16,653 bases of DNA from the NCBI GenBank assembly GCA_036388295.1, contig DASVSC010000281.1:1-16653 (forward strand), read 5' to 3'. The position numbers and the translations under genes were made by a program. Below, piece by piece: positions 1-6,253 of the stretch; within the stretch, counting starts at the first letter, position 1; each line of letters begins with the position of its first letter. The notes beneath the pieces were generated by a model, which ran no database searches, was not told the origin of the DNA, and saw only the letters and a list, made by a program, of their open reading frames with translations. Source of the DNA: RYN-431 sp036388295 (GTDB lineage: Bacteria > Planctomycetota > Phycisphaerae > Tepidisphaerales > Tepidisphaeraceae).

Positions 1-943
1 CGGCCTGCGAGAGTTGCAGATCCTTGATCTGCCGCTGCACCGTACGGACGGCCGGGTGAGAGGGGACGAACTGGCGCTTGGCTTCGATGAGTTGCTGACT
101 GAGCGCGGCCAGGTTGCTTTTGACCAGCGGGAGACTGTCCGCGCTGACCGCGGTGGCGCTGGCCATGCGGTCGGCGTCGATTTTGTCCGGCGTCATGCCG
201 ACGGTTTTGAGGGCGTCCTCGTATTCCTGCTTTACCCGCACGGCGTCCAGCTGCGCACTCGTCAGCGCCGCCGACAACTGCCCGAGCTTCTGGACGGCCA
301 TATTGCCGGCGGTGTCGCCGGGCGAGAGATACGCCCCCGTTTCGGCCTGCAGGTTGAGGAGCAGCTTCTTGAAATCGGTGCGCTGCTCGTCTTGGCGGGT
401 GCGGTCTTCGCTGATCTTGGTGTAGGTGTCGCTGGCGGTGTTGCGTTTCTTCTGGTCTTCGACGTAGCCGACGTAGGCTTTAATTACGGAATCAACGATT
501 CGTTCGGCTTCGTCGGGATGGGTGCTGTTCAGCCGGATGGTGATCACGTTCCGCTGCGGCAGCGCTTCGACTTCCAGACGTTCTTTCAGGACGTTGATCG
601 GATTCTCAGCCCCTTCCAGAAGCGTCAGGCCTTCCATGCCCGGCGCGCCCATGGCGGAACTGAGCACACTGGCCGAGCGAATGAGCTCGGCCTGGGTGTT
701 CAGGAACGTCGGCAAATCGGCGGTATTCGGTTCGGCGTTGGCCGGCAGGGTGCGGGTTACCAGGACGCGGCTTTCGACGGGAACGCGCTTCGGCGTTACC
801 TTCAGCAGCACGGCGGCGGAAACGACGCACACCAGGAAGACAATGAGGACCAACTGCTTGCGGCGCCACAAAATCTCGACGATGGATTCCTGCCGCAGCG
901 GCCCTTCGGCGGCGGACGAACGACTGACTTGCTCAACACCCAC
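1..943 (-). CDS. Wzz/GumC-type polysaccharide chain-length determinant, partial (3' end off the left edge)
   Basis: These are the first 314 codons of a polysaccharide co-polymerase, which sets chain length and assists export of an extracellular or capsular polysaccharide at the inner membrane. A short cytoplasmic N-terminus leads into one membrane helix at about residues 31-49 (LVLIVFLVCVVSAAVLLKV). A long, charged, helix-rich extracytoplasmic region follows. The stretch near residues 272-310, with FVPSHPAVRTVQRQI, is the usual GumC pattern of a heptad-like helix followed by a 'HPxV' turn. The frame is closed upstream by a TGA and has no ATG. The best start is a GTG at 943-941, preceded by GGGAG at an 8-base spacing. 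The expected second membrane helix, and any fused BY-kinase domain, would lie outside the window. Divergent from the ubiquitin-like operon. Family assignment is fairly sure; the polymer made is unknown. Confidence 0.82.
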   Translation of the reverse strand, partial: MGVEQVSRSSAAEGPLRQESIVEILWRRKQLVLIVFLVCVVSAAVLLKVTPKRVPVESRVLVTRTLPANAEPNTADLPTFLNTQAELIRSASVLSSAMGAPGMEGLTLLEGAENPINVLKERLEVEALPQRNVITIRLNSTHPDEAERIVDSVIKAYVGYVEDQKKRNTASDTYTKISEDRTRQDEQRTDFKKLLLNLQAETGAYLSPGDTAGNMAVQKLGQLSAALTSAQLDAVRVKQEYEDALKTVGMTPDKIDADRMASATAVSADSLPLVKSNLAALSQQLIEAKRQFVPSHPAVRTVQRQIKDLQLSQA

Positions 944-951
944 GGCGTCAT

Positions 952-956
952 CTCCC
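952..956 (-). promoter_or_regulatory. Shine-Dalgarno site deciding the GTG start of the Wzz-type gene
   Basis: On the minus strand GGGAG lies 8 bases upstream of the GTG at 943-941. The nearby ATG at 951-949 is in another frame. The Wzz frame has an in-frame TGA just upstream, so GTG is the only sensible start. Confidence 0.6.
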
Positions 957-994
957 GGTCAGGGTCATCGCGTGCGACTAACGGATTTGTCTGG

Positions 995-1046
995 GCGGAC
1001 CAATCGGTCCGCACTCCGGGCGGCCCCGGGAACCGAGGCTTGCCTC
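995..1046. promoter_or_regulatory. Three tandem hairpins in the divergent intergenic region upstream of the Wzz gene
   Basis: Positions 995-1001 and 1006-1012 form a perfect 7-bp stem (GCGGACC / GGTCCGC) with a 4-base loop. Positions 1016-1020 and 1025-1029 form a 5-bp CCGGG/CCCGG stem with a 4-base loop. Positions 1035-1039 and 1042-1046 form GAGGC/GCCTC around two bases. None is followed by a T run on either strand, so they do not look like intrinsic terminators. They could be a structured leader of the Wzz transcript or an operator. The rest of 944-1137 holds no gene. An AT-rich stretch near 1076-1086 could belong to the promoter of the plus-strand operon, but I cannot fit convincing -35 and -10 boxes. 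Confidence 0.35.
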
Positions 1047-1125
1047 CTAGTTTAACGGCTGATTTGGCTGCAGAACATTGATAAATTGTGCCGAAGGCCG
1101 TTTTTATGGGGCCGTCGGTTACGCA

Positions 1126-1129
1126 GGAG
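1126..1129 (+). promoter_or_regulatory. Shine-Dalgarno site deciding the start of the ubiquitin-like protein
   Basis: GGAG at 1126-1129 lies 8 bases before the ATG at 1138 but only 2 bases before the ATG at 1132. This favours 1138 and a protein that begins MGLVTVEV, directly at the first beta strand. A longer in-frame TTG start at 1078 has no such support. Confidence 0.6.
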
Positions 1130-1137
1130 CGATGTAT

Positions 1138-1428
1138 ATGGGATTGGTGACTGTCGAAGTCTGGGATGCCACGGGCAACAAAAAGCGTCAGGTCGAAATG
1201 CCCGACGACGCCCCGCTGCAGCGTATTCTGGCCGTTCTGATCGACCGAATGAGTTTCCCCCAGCACGGCCCGGACGGCCAGTTGCTCAGCTACAAGTGCC
1301 AGCACCGCAACACCGGCAAGCAACTTCTGGATGACCAAACTCTCGCAGACGTCGGTGTGAAGGACGGCGACGTCTTGCGACTGTTGCCCGAAATTACGGC
1401 AGGCGCGCAAGGCCGCACCCATGACTGA
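1138..1428 (+). CDS. Ubiquitin-like modifier protein (beta-grasp, YukD/EsaB-like)
   Basis: A 96-residue protein with the layout of a ubiquitin fold. A first strand (LVTVEVWD) and a second strand (KKRQVEMP) are followed by a helix (APLQRILAVLIDRM). A strand pair around LLSYKCQHRNTGKQLL comes next. The ending DQTLADVGVKDGDVLRLLPE closely parallels ubiquitin's TLxDYxIxxxSTLxLxLR. It is probably the modifier that the next gene (E1) adenylates; their reading frames overlap by 8 bases. There is no C-terminal Gly-Gly. After the fold the tail runs EITAGAQGRTHD, so G89 or G92 could become the reactive end only if the last residues are removed, possibly by the JAMM peptidase two genes on. Alternatively it could be a non-conjugated YukD-type protein, but the linked E1, E2 and JAB argue for conjugation. 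First gene of the operon. Confidence 0.85.
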   Translation: MGLVTVEVWDATGNKKRQVEMPDDAPLQRILAVLIDRMSFPQHGPDGQLLSYKCQHRNTGKQLLDDQTLADVGVKDGDVLRLLPEITAGAQGRTHD

Positions 1429-2641
1429 ACCGCTCAGCATCACCGCCGACGATGTGGCCGAGCAGGACGGCCGGTTCGACCGGTTCAAGCTCATCGGCTG
1501 GTGGGACCAGCGCCGCCTCGCCGACGCGAAGGTGCTGGTCATCGGTGCCGGCGCGCTCGGCAATGAGATCATCAAGAACCTGGCCCTGCTCGGCGTCGGG
1601 CATGTCGTGATCGCCGACAAAGACACGATCGAGAACTCAAACCTCTCCCGTTCGGTCCTCTACCGCGCCGACGACACCGGCCAGCCCAAAGCGACGGTCG
1701 CCGCCGCCGCGGCGCGTGAGTTGTACCCCGACATCAAGGTCATCGGCCTGAACGTCGACGTCGTCCACGATCTCGGCACCGGCGTCTTCCGCTGGGCCGA
1801 CGTCATCATCGGCGGCTTGGACAACCGTGAGGCACGCTTGGCGATCAATCGCCAGTGCTGGCGCGTCGGCCGGCCGTGGGTTGACGGGGCCATCGAAGTG
1901 ATTCAAGGCGTCGCCCGCGTTTTTACGCCCGACGCCGAGCAGAAGAACGCCTGCTACGAATGCACGATGAGCGACCGCGACTGGAAGCTGCTGGCCCACC
2001 GCCGCAGCTGCAATCTGCTAACCCGCGCGCAGATGGAAGGCGGCCGCACGCCGACCACGCCGACGATCGGCAGCATCATCGCTGGCGTGCAAGTCCAGGA
2101 GGCCCTTAAGCTCCTCCACGGCCTGCCGACTTTAGTCGGCAAGGCCTTCGTCTTCGCCGGCGACACCGCCGACAGCTACACCGTTGAATACCAGCGCAAA
2201 ACCGACTGCCAATCCCACGACACGCTCTTACAGGTCGTCGAACTGGAAACTGGCGTCCGCGATACAACAGCGCTGGATCTACTGCGAATGAGTCGGCAGA
2301 CGCTCGGCCCCGACGCCGTGCTCGATCTCGGCCGCGACGTCGCGCGGCAGATCGTCTGCCACGCGTGCCGCCACACGCGCGACGTGTATCGCTCGCTCGC
2401 CGCGCTGCGCGTGACGGACGCCACGTGCGTCGCGTGTGGGCAGAGCGGATGTGAAGTCGTCACGTTCAACACCGTCAGCGGCGACGAAGACTATGCCGGC
2501 CGCACGCTGGCGGAACTCGGCGTGCCCGCCATGGACATTGTCACCGCTCGAACGGCAGAGAACGCCATCGGCTACGAATTGCACGGCGACGCCAGCGGAC
2601 TGCTCGGCGAATGCTACGACGAAGGCCTCGAATGGACGTAA
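1421..2641 (+). CDS. E1-like ubiquitin-activating enzyme (ThiF/MoeB/UBA family) with C-terminal cysteine-rich extension
   Basis: A 406-residue protein expected to adenylate the ubiquitin-like protein's C-terminus and pass it as a thioester to the E2. The Rossmann-type adenylation domain shows GAGALG at 42-47, the acidic end of strand 2 (VIADKD, 63-68), SNLSR at 73-77, the Lys of GQPKA at 90, and LDN at 133-135. CYEC (C178, C181) matches one half of the MoeB/ThiF zinc site. C197 in RRSCNLL sits where ThiF has its catalytic cysteine and is my candidate. TPTIGSIIAGVQVQEALKLL (213-232) is the conserved crossover helix. Beyond it are CHAC (313-316) and CVAC (336-339), which either complete the MoeB-type zinc site or form a separate ribbon. 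A tail follows with TLAELGVPAMDIV. The start ATG overlaps the previous stop codon by 8 bases, and AAGG lies 8 bases upstream. Confidence 0.9.
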   Translation: MTEPLSITADDVAEQDGRFDRFKLIGWWDQRRLADAKVLVIGAGALGNEIIKNLALLGVGHVVIADKDTIENSNLSRSVLYRADDTGQPKATVAAAAARELYPDIKVIGLNVDVVHDLGTGVFRWADVIIGGLDNREARLAINRQCWRVGRPWVDGAIEVIQGVARVFTPDAEQKNACYECTMSDRDWKLLAHRRSCNLLTRAQMEGGRTPTTPTIGSIIAGVQVQEALKLLHGLPTLVGKAFVFAGDTADSYTVEYQRKTDCQSHDTLLQVVELETGVRDTTALDLLRMSRQTLGPDAVLDLGRDVARQIVCHACRHTRDVYRSLAALRVTDATCVACGQSGCEVVTFNTVSGDEDYAGRTLAELGVPAMDIVTARTAENAIGYELHGDASGLLGECYDEGLEWT

Positions 2642-3393
2642 CCGTCCCCACAGTTCCGCCGCCGGACGATCTGGACGTCGACCGCGTGACGCCCGACGAC
2701 GGACCGGTGCGCCGCCTTGACCGCGTTATGGGCGAACGCGGCGCGGGCTTTGCCGTCGTCGTCCAGCGTTCCGCGCTGAACGCCATTCATGCCCACGGCC
2801 GCCAGGACACGGCCGTCGAAATCTGCGGCGTCCTCGTCGGCGAACTGCGGCACGACCGCGTCAGCCCGTACCTGCTGATCACTGCCCATATTCCCGGTGA
2901 CAAAGCCACCAGCCGCGAAACGCAGGTCACCTTCACCGCCGAAACGTGGAACCAGATCCAAGCGGCCATGGAAACGCAATACGTCGGCAAAAAGGTCGTC
3001 GGCTGGTACCATACGCACCCCGGCTTCGGCGTTTTTCTGTCGGGCATGGATCTGTTCATCCAGGACAACTTTTTCAACTTGGCGTGGCAGGTGGCATGGG
3101 TCTACGACCCGATCGCTGAAATCGACGGCGTGTTCGTCTGGCGCGGCGGCAAAAGTGTGCAGGCAAAGTTTCTGATCGAAGAGGACGGCCGCGCCGACGG
3201 CCATGATTTTCGGGCCGCCCTGCCCGCGGTCGATCACCCGGCCAACGTCGCGGCGCGTCTGACCCTTCGCGAGCGACTGGCGAACGTCGCACTGCTTACG
3301 CTCGTCTTTCTGGCGTGCTTCGCGTCGATCTGGTACGCCTTGAAATGGTTATCGGGTCACGGGTTCCGGGTCCGCTTGCCGATTGAGCTATAG
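2632..3393 (+). CDS. JAMM/JAB-family (MPN+) metallopeptidase with C-terminal membrane anchor, candidate deubiquitinase
   Basis: A 253-residue protein with a full JAMM zinc-peptidase signature: E63 (VEICGVLVG), then H127-T-H129-P, then S137-x-x-D140. These residues in the MPN+ family bind one zinc and activate water to cut the bond after a ubiquitin-like C-terminus. Likely jobs are trimming the precursor of the first gene's product or removing it from targets. Residues 1-40 look flexible and acidic. A hydrophobic helix at about 216-237 (ANVALLTLVFLACFASIW) near the C-terminus would anchor the enzyme with its catalytic domain in the cytoplasm, which is unusual for stand-alone bacterial JAB proteins. 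The chosen ATG at 2632 overlaps the end of the E1 gene by 10 bases and has GAAGG 6 bases upstream. An in-frame ATG at 2611 would add seven arginine-rich residues and is less likely. Confidence 0.88.
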   Translation: MDVTVPTVPPPDDLDVDRVTPDDGPVRRLDRVMGERGAGFAVVVQRSALNAIHAHGRQDTAVEICGVLVGELRHDRVSPYLLITAHIPGDKATSRETQVTFTAETWNQIQAAMETQYVGKKVVGWYHTHPGFGVFLSGMDLFIQDNFFNLAWQVAWVYDPIAEIDGVFVWRGGKSVQAKFLIEEDGRADGHDFRAALPAVDHPANVAARLTLRERLANVALLTLVFLACFASIWYALKWLSGHGFRVRLPIEL

Positions 3394-3397
3394 CTGT

Positions 3398-4639
3398 ATG
3401 TCAGATGAGAAGTTGAAAATTGACTGGGATGATTTGTCCGCCCCGCACGTGGAGGCCAAGCTGCAACAGCAGCAGGCCGTCAGCGCGACGCAGAATCACT
3501 ACGAATCCAGCGAGATTGCCGTGCCGGCCCGCCAACAGCGGTTCGCGTTTCTGTACAACGCCGTGCTGTACCTCAGCCTGTTCGGCGCCATCGGCGGCCT
3601 GCTCGGCTGGGGCTTCGGGGAGATCGCGCAGTTCCGCCAGAACCCGCGCGACGAGGCCGTCGACCTGATCCGTCAGTACGACGAAATCGTCAAGAGCCAG
3701 ACCAAAATCAACGCCACGCCGGCCGAGCTGGCGCGGGCCACGCGCGCCGTCACGCGGGCCGGGCAGAACAATCCGTACTTCACGCTGCACCTCGACCAGT
3801 CGCTGAGCGAAGAGGAAAAGGCCAAGCAGACCGAGGCGCTGTACGCCCAAGATCAGGGGCGTGACTTCATCGCGAATCTGCTCTTCTACGGCATCAGCGG
3901 CGTGACGATTGCCGTGATGCTGGCCGCCGCGGATTCTATTATTGAGCGGAACATCAACGGCGCGATCATCTACGGCTCTGTCGGGGCGGTGGTCGGCCTG
4001 GTCGGCGGCACGGTCGTAGCCCTGCTGGTCAACCGCATCGAGCAGCAGATGATGCCGACGCAGGAAGTCGCCGCATTCGATAAGCGGTTGCTCACCCACG
4101 CCATCTGCTGGGGCCTGCTGGGCCTGTTCCTGGCGGCCGCGCCGGGCATCGTTTTACGCAACAGCAAGCGATTGCTGATCGGCATGATCGGCGGACTGAT
4201 CGGCGGCGTCATCGGCGGCCTGCTGTTCGCACCAGTGGAAGAATACAGTGGCAACCAGCACCTGAGCCGGCTGGTCGCGATCGTCTGCGTCGGCCTCGTC
4301 GCCGGCCTCGCCAGCGGCGTAATCGAAAACGCCGTCAAGAGTGGCTGGCTGAAGGTCGAAAGCGGCCTGATCGCCGGCAAGCAGTTCGTGCTGTACCGCA
4401 ACCCGACGTTCATCGGCAGCCATCCGATGAGCCATATCTACCTTTTCAACGACAACCACGTCGGCCGGCGGCACGCCTGCGTGCACGTTCTGAAAAACGG
4501 GTTCGAGTTGGAAAACTTGCCGCTCGGCACGCCGACGTACGTGAATGACCGAGCGGTGCTGCGGCAGCGGTTGCACAACGGGGACAAGATACGCGTCGGC
4601 GGGACGACATTTTTCTTCCAGGAGCGCAACAAGGCTTAG
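3398..4639 (+). CDS. Six-helix membrane protein with a divergent C-terminal FHA domain
   Basis: A 413-residue protein. The N-terminal 50 residues are polar, with a KLQQQQ run. Predicted membrane helices lie at about 54-75, 158-180, 187-212, 233-253, 258-279 and 290-312, with a polar loop of about 80 residues after the first. The fifth is a glycine zipper (GMIGGLIGGVIGGLL). With six helices, both ends should be cytoplasmic. Residues about 318-410 fold-match an FHA domain: NPTFIG, then GRRHACVHV, then LGTPTYVN, then LHNGDKIRVGGTTFFF. Key FHA phosphothreonine contacts are altered: the usual GR is IGS, SRxH is GRRH, and NGT is LGT. Phosphopeptide binding is therefore doubtful. It may be a membrane scaffold or target for the conjugation enzymes. 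ATG 3398 starts 4 bases after the JAB stop; ribosome binding looks weak, so coupling is probable. Confidence 0.75.
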   Translation: MSDEKLKIDWDDLSAPHVEAKLQQQQAVSATQNHYESSEIAVPARQQRFAFLYNAVLYLSLFGAIGGLLGWGFGEIAQFRQNPRDEAVDLIRQYDEIVKSQTKINATPAELARATRAVTRAGQNNPYFTLHLDQSLSEEEKAKQTEALYAQDQGRDFIANLLFYGISGVTIAVMLAAADSIIERNINGAIIYGSVGAVVGLVGGTVVALLVNRIEQQMMPTQEVAAFDKRLLTHAICWGLLGLFLAAAPGIVLRNSKRLLIGMIGGLIGGVIGGLLFAPVEEYSGNQHLSRLVAIVCVGLVAGLASGVIENAVKSGWLKVESGLIAGKQFVLYRNPTFIGSHPMSHIYLFNDNHVGRRHACVHVLKNGFELENLPLGTPTYVNDRAVLRQRLHNGDKIRVGGTTFFFQERNKA

Positions 4640-4654
4640 GCCGGCGACACGCGC

Positions 4655-5617
4655 ATGGGAATCCTATTTGTCGACAACGGCGAGGTGCGGACGTTCGACC
4701 TCGACGGCTCGAACACCATCGGCCGCGACGGGTCGAACGACATTGTCGTGAAGCACCCGACGGTGTCGCGCAACCACGCGCGCATCGACAACGAGGGCGG
4801 CCAGTACTACCTGACGGATTTCAGCTCGCGCAACGGCACGCGCATCAACGGCCGGGCCATCAACCCGAACGAGCCGCTGCAGAACGGCGCGCGGTTGCGC
4901 ATCGGCCATGTGCGGGCCTGGTTCTACTTCAAGATGCCCGAGAAGCTGCCGCGGTCGCTGTCGAATCGTGACAGCGGCATCGTCTTCAACTGCGACTGCG
5001 GCCAACGGCTCTGGTCGGCCAGCGACACGGCTGGCATGACGGTCGTCTGCAACAACTGCAACAAGAACGTCGAAGTGCCCACCATTGGCGTCGACGCCGA
5101 CGAAGCCAGCGGCACGGTGAGCGGCGCGAAACTGGCCGTCGAAGCCGCGGAAGCCACGCACGTCTGCGGCATCTGCCAATGGCCGATCGACCCGCGCGAA
5201 CAGACGCACACGTGCTCCGACTGTCACACCGCGTCGCACCAGGAATGCTGGCTCGAAAATCGCGGCTGTTCGACCTACGGCTGTTCGCAAGTGAACGCTC
5301 TGGCCCCGAAACAACGCCCCGCCGAGCCGACGCTGCCGACGGCCGTTCCATCGCCCGCAGTCGCATCCGCCTTGCCGCCGAAGTCGCTCGCGTGGGGCCA
5401 CATGCTGCTGGGACTTTCCGTGGTCGGTTCGATCCTGGGTTTGGTCACGTTCGGCGTGCCAGCCGCGGTTCTCGGCATTATTGCGCTGGTCCGGCTGCTG
5501 GTCACGCGCAGCGACAGCCGCCCGGTCCTGGCCGCCGCCGCGTCGATTGCCACGCTGGGCACCGTAGCGGGCGTCTTTATTTCCCGGTTCTGGTGGCTGG
5601 GAAAGCCGCTGTTCTAA
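4655..5617 (+). CDS. FHA - zinc ribbon - RING-type - membrane protein, candidate E3 ligase
   Basis: A 320-residue, four-part protein. Residues 1-95 are a canonical FHA domain with intact phosphothreonine-binding residues (G23-R24, S38-R39-x-H41, N60-G61-T62). Residues 110-145 are a zinc ribbon (C113, C115, C132, C135). Residues 171-210 are a RING-like treble clef with eight ligands, C171-x2-C174-x12-C187-x2-C190-x4-H195-x2-C198-x6-C205-x4-C210. It includes SHQECW and GCSTYGC, as in the prokaryotic RING families described by Burroughs and Aravind. A proline-rich linker leads to two or three hydrophobic helices between 246 and 312, resembling the DUF4190 pattern. RING domains recruit E2-ubiquitin, and an E2 gene follows directly, so I infer an E3 that selects phosphorylated partners at the membrane. 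No ligase activity can be read from sequence, and a structural adaptor is possible. The gene starts 15 bases after the previous stop. Confidence 0.82.
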   Translation: MGILFVDNGEVRTFDLDGSNTIGRDGSNDIVVKHPTVSRNHARIDNEGGQYYLTDFSSRNGTRINGRAINPNEPLQNGARLRIGHVRAWFYFKMPEKLPRSLSNRDSGIVFNCDCGQRLWSASDTAGMTVVCNNCNKNVEVPTIGVDADEASGTVSGAKLAVEAAEATHVCGICQWPIDPREQTHTCSDCHTASHQECWLENRGCSTYGCSQVNALAPKQRPAEPTLPTAVPSPAVASALPPKSLAWGHMLLGLSVVGSILGLVTFGVPAAVLGIIALVRLLVTRSDSRPVLAAAASIATLGTVAGVFISRFWWLGKPLF

Positions 5618-5626
5618 GGTAAACGA

Positions 5627-6253
5627 ATGATTTCGTTCGCGTGCGATCACTGCCAGAAAGCCTTCACCGTGCCCGACAGCTATGCCGGCCGCCGGGCACG
5701 CTGCAAAGGGTGCGGCCAGGACGTCCGCGTGCCAACCGTGTCTGACGTCGTGCAGCCGCCGGTCGCGCCGTTGCGGCCGTCGTTGCGTATCCGCCGGCTG
5801 ATCGCGGATGCGGAACTCATGCGGCGGACGTTCGCTAACACGCCGCGTGTCCGGATCGAATCCACCGAGGGCAGTCCGCCGGAGGTATACCGCATCGCCT
5901 TCAACGTCGTCGGCCTCGACCGTGACGCCAAAGGCAAGCCGATCAAACGGCCCGAACACGTCGCGGAGATCCGCCTCGGTGCCGATTACCCACGTCTGCC
6001 GCCGGTCTGCAAAATGCTGACTACGGTGTTTCATCCGAACATCGATCCCGCCAGCGTCTGTATCGGCGATCACTGGACGGCCGGCGAACGGCTGGTCGAT
6101 CTGGTTGTGCGGCTGGCCGAAATGCTGGCGTACCAGGCGTACAACATTCGTAGCCCGCTTGATGGCGAGGCGGCGATGTGGGCGGACCTGAACCCCGATA
6201 AGCTGCCGACCGACCCGCGGCCGATGCAGCCGACGGCCGTGGAGACCGCGTGA
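5627..6253 (+). CDS. E2-like ubiquitin-conjugating (UBC-fold) protein with N-terminal zinc ribbon
   Basis: A 208-residue protein. Residues 1-37 form a zinc ribbon (C6-x2-C9, C26-x2-C29) closely like the one in the preceding RING protein. Residues about 52-190 are a UBC domain. It has YPRLPP (121-126), the HPN motif (136-138) and the probable catalytic C145 in SVCIGDHW, seven residues after the Asn, as in true E2s. Then come W150 and the helix-loop ending NIRSPLDGEAAMW, which parallels the PNxxxPLN segment of eukaryotic E2s. It should accept the modifier from the E1 as a thioester and pass it to a substrate, helped by the RING protein. ATG 5627 has AAGG 7 bases upstream and starts 9 bases after the previous stop. 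The stop codon overlaps the GTG start of the methyltransferase. Confidence 0.87.
   Translation: MISFACDHCQKAFTVPDSYAGRRARCKGCGQDVRVPTVSDVVQPPVAPLRPSLRIRRLIADAELMRRTFANTPRVRIESTEGSPPEVYRIAFNVVGLDRDAKGKPIKRPEHVAEIRLGADYPRLPPVCKMLTTVFHPNIDPASVCIGDHWTAGERLVDLVVRLAEMLAYQAYNIRSPLDGEAAMWADLNPDKLPTDPRPMQPTAVETA

Noticed and set aside
14..1081. Open frames on the plus strand over the first 1 kb (355 and 177 codons).
   Set aside because: The minus strand gives a clear Wzz/GumC sequence with a membrane helix. The plus readings look like its complement.
802..1626. A minus-strand frame that begins inside the E1 gene and runs through the Ubl gene and the intergenic region.
   Set aside because: It contradicts the Ubl and E1 frames, and its end overlaps the Wzz gene in the wrong frame.
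1138..2641. Reading the Ubl and E1 as a thiamine (ThiS/ThiF) or molybdopterin (MoaD/MoeB) pair.
   Set aside because: The small protein lacks the terminal Gly-Gly that both ThiS and MoaD need. No thiamine or molybdopterin gene is near, and E2, RING and JAMM genes follow.
1138..6253. Calling the operon a CBASS or Bil defence system.
   Set aside because: No cyclase/CD-NTase or effector gene is present, the E2 is not fused to the E1 as in Cap2, and the RING, FHA and membrane parts are not in the Bil set I know. Defence remains possible but is not shown.
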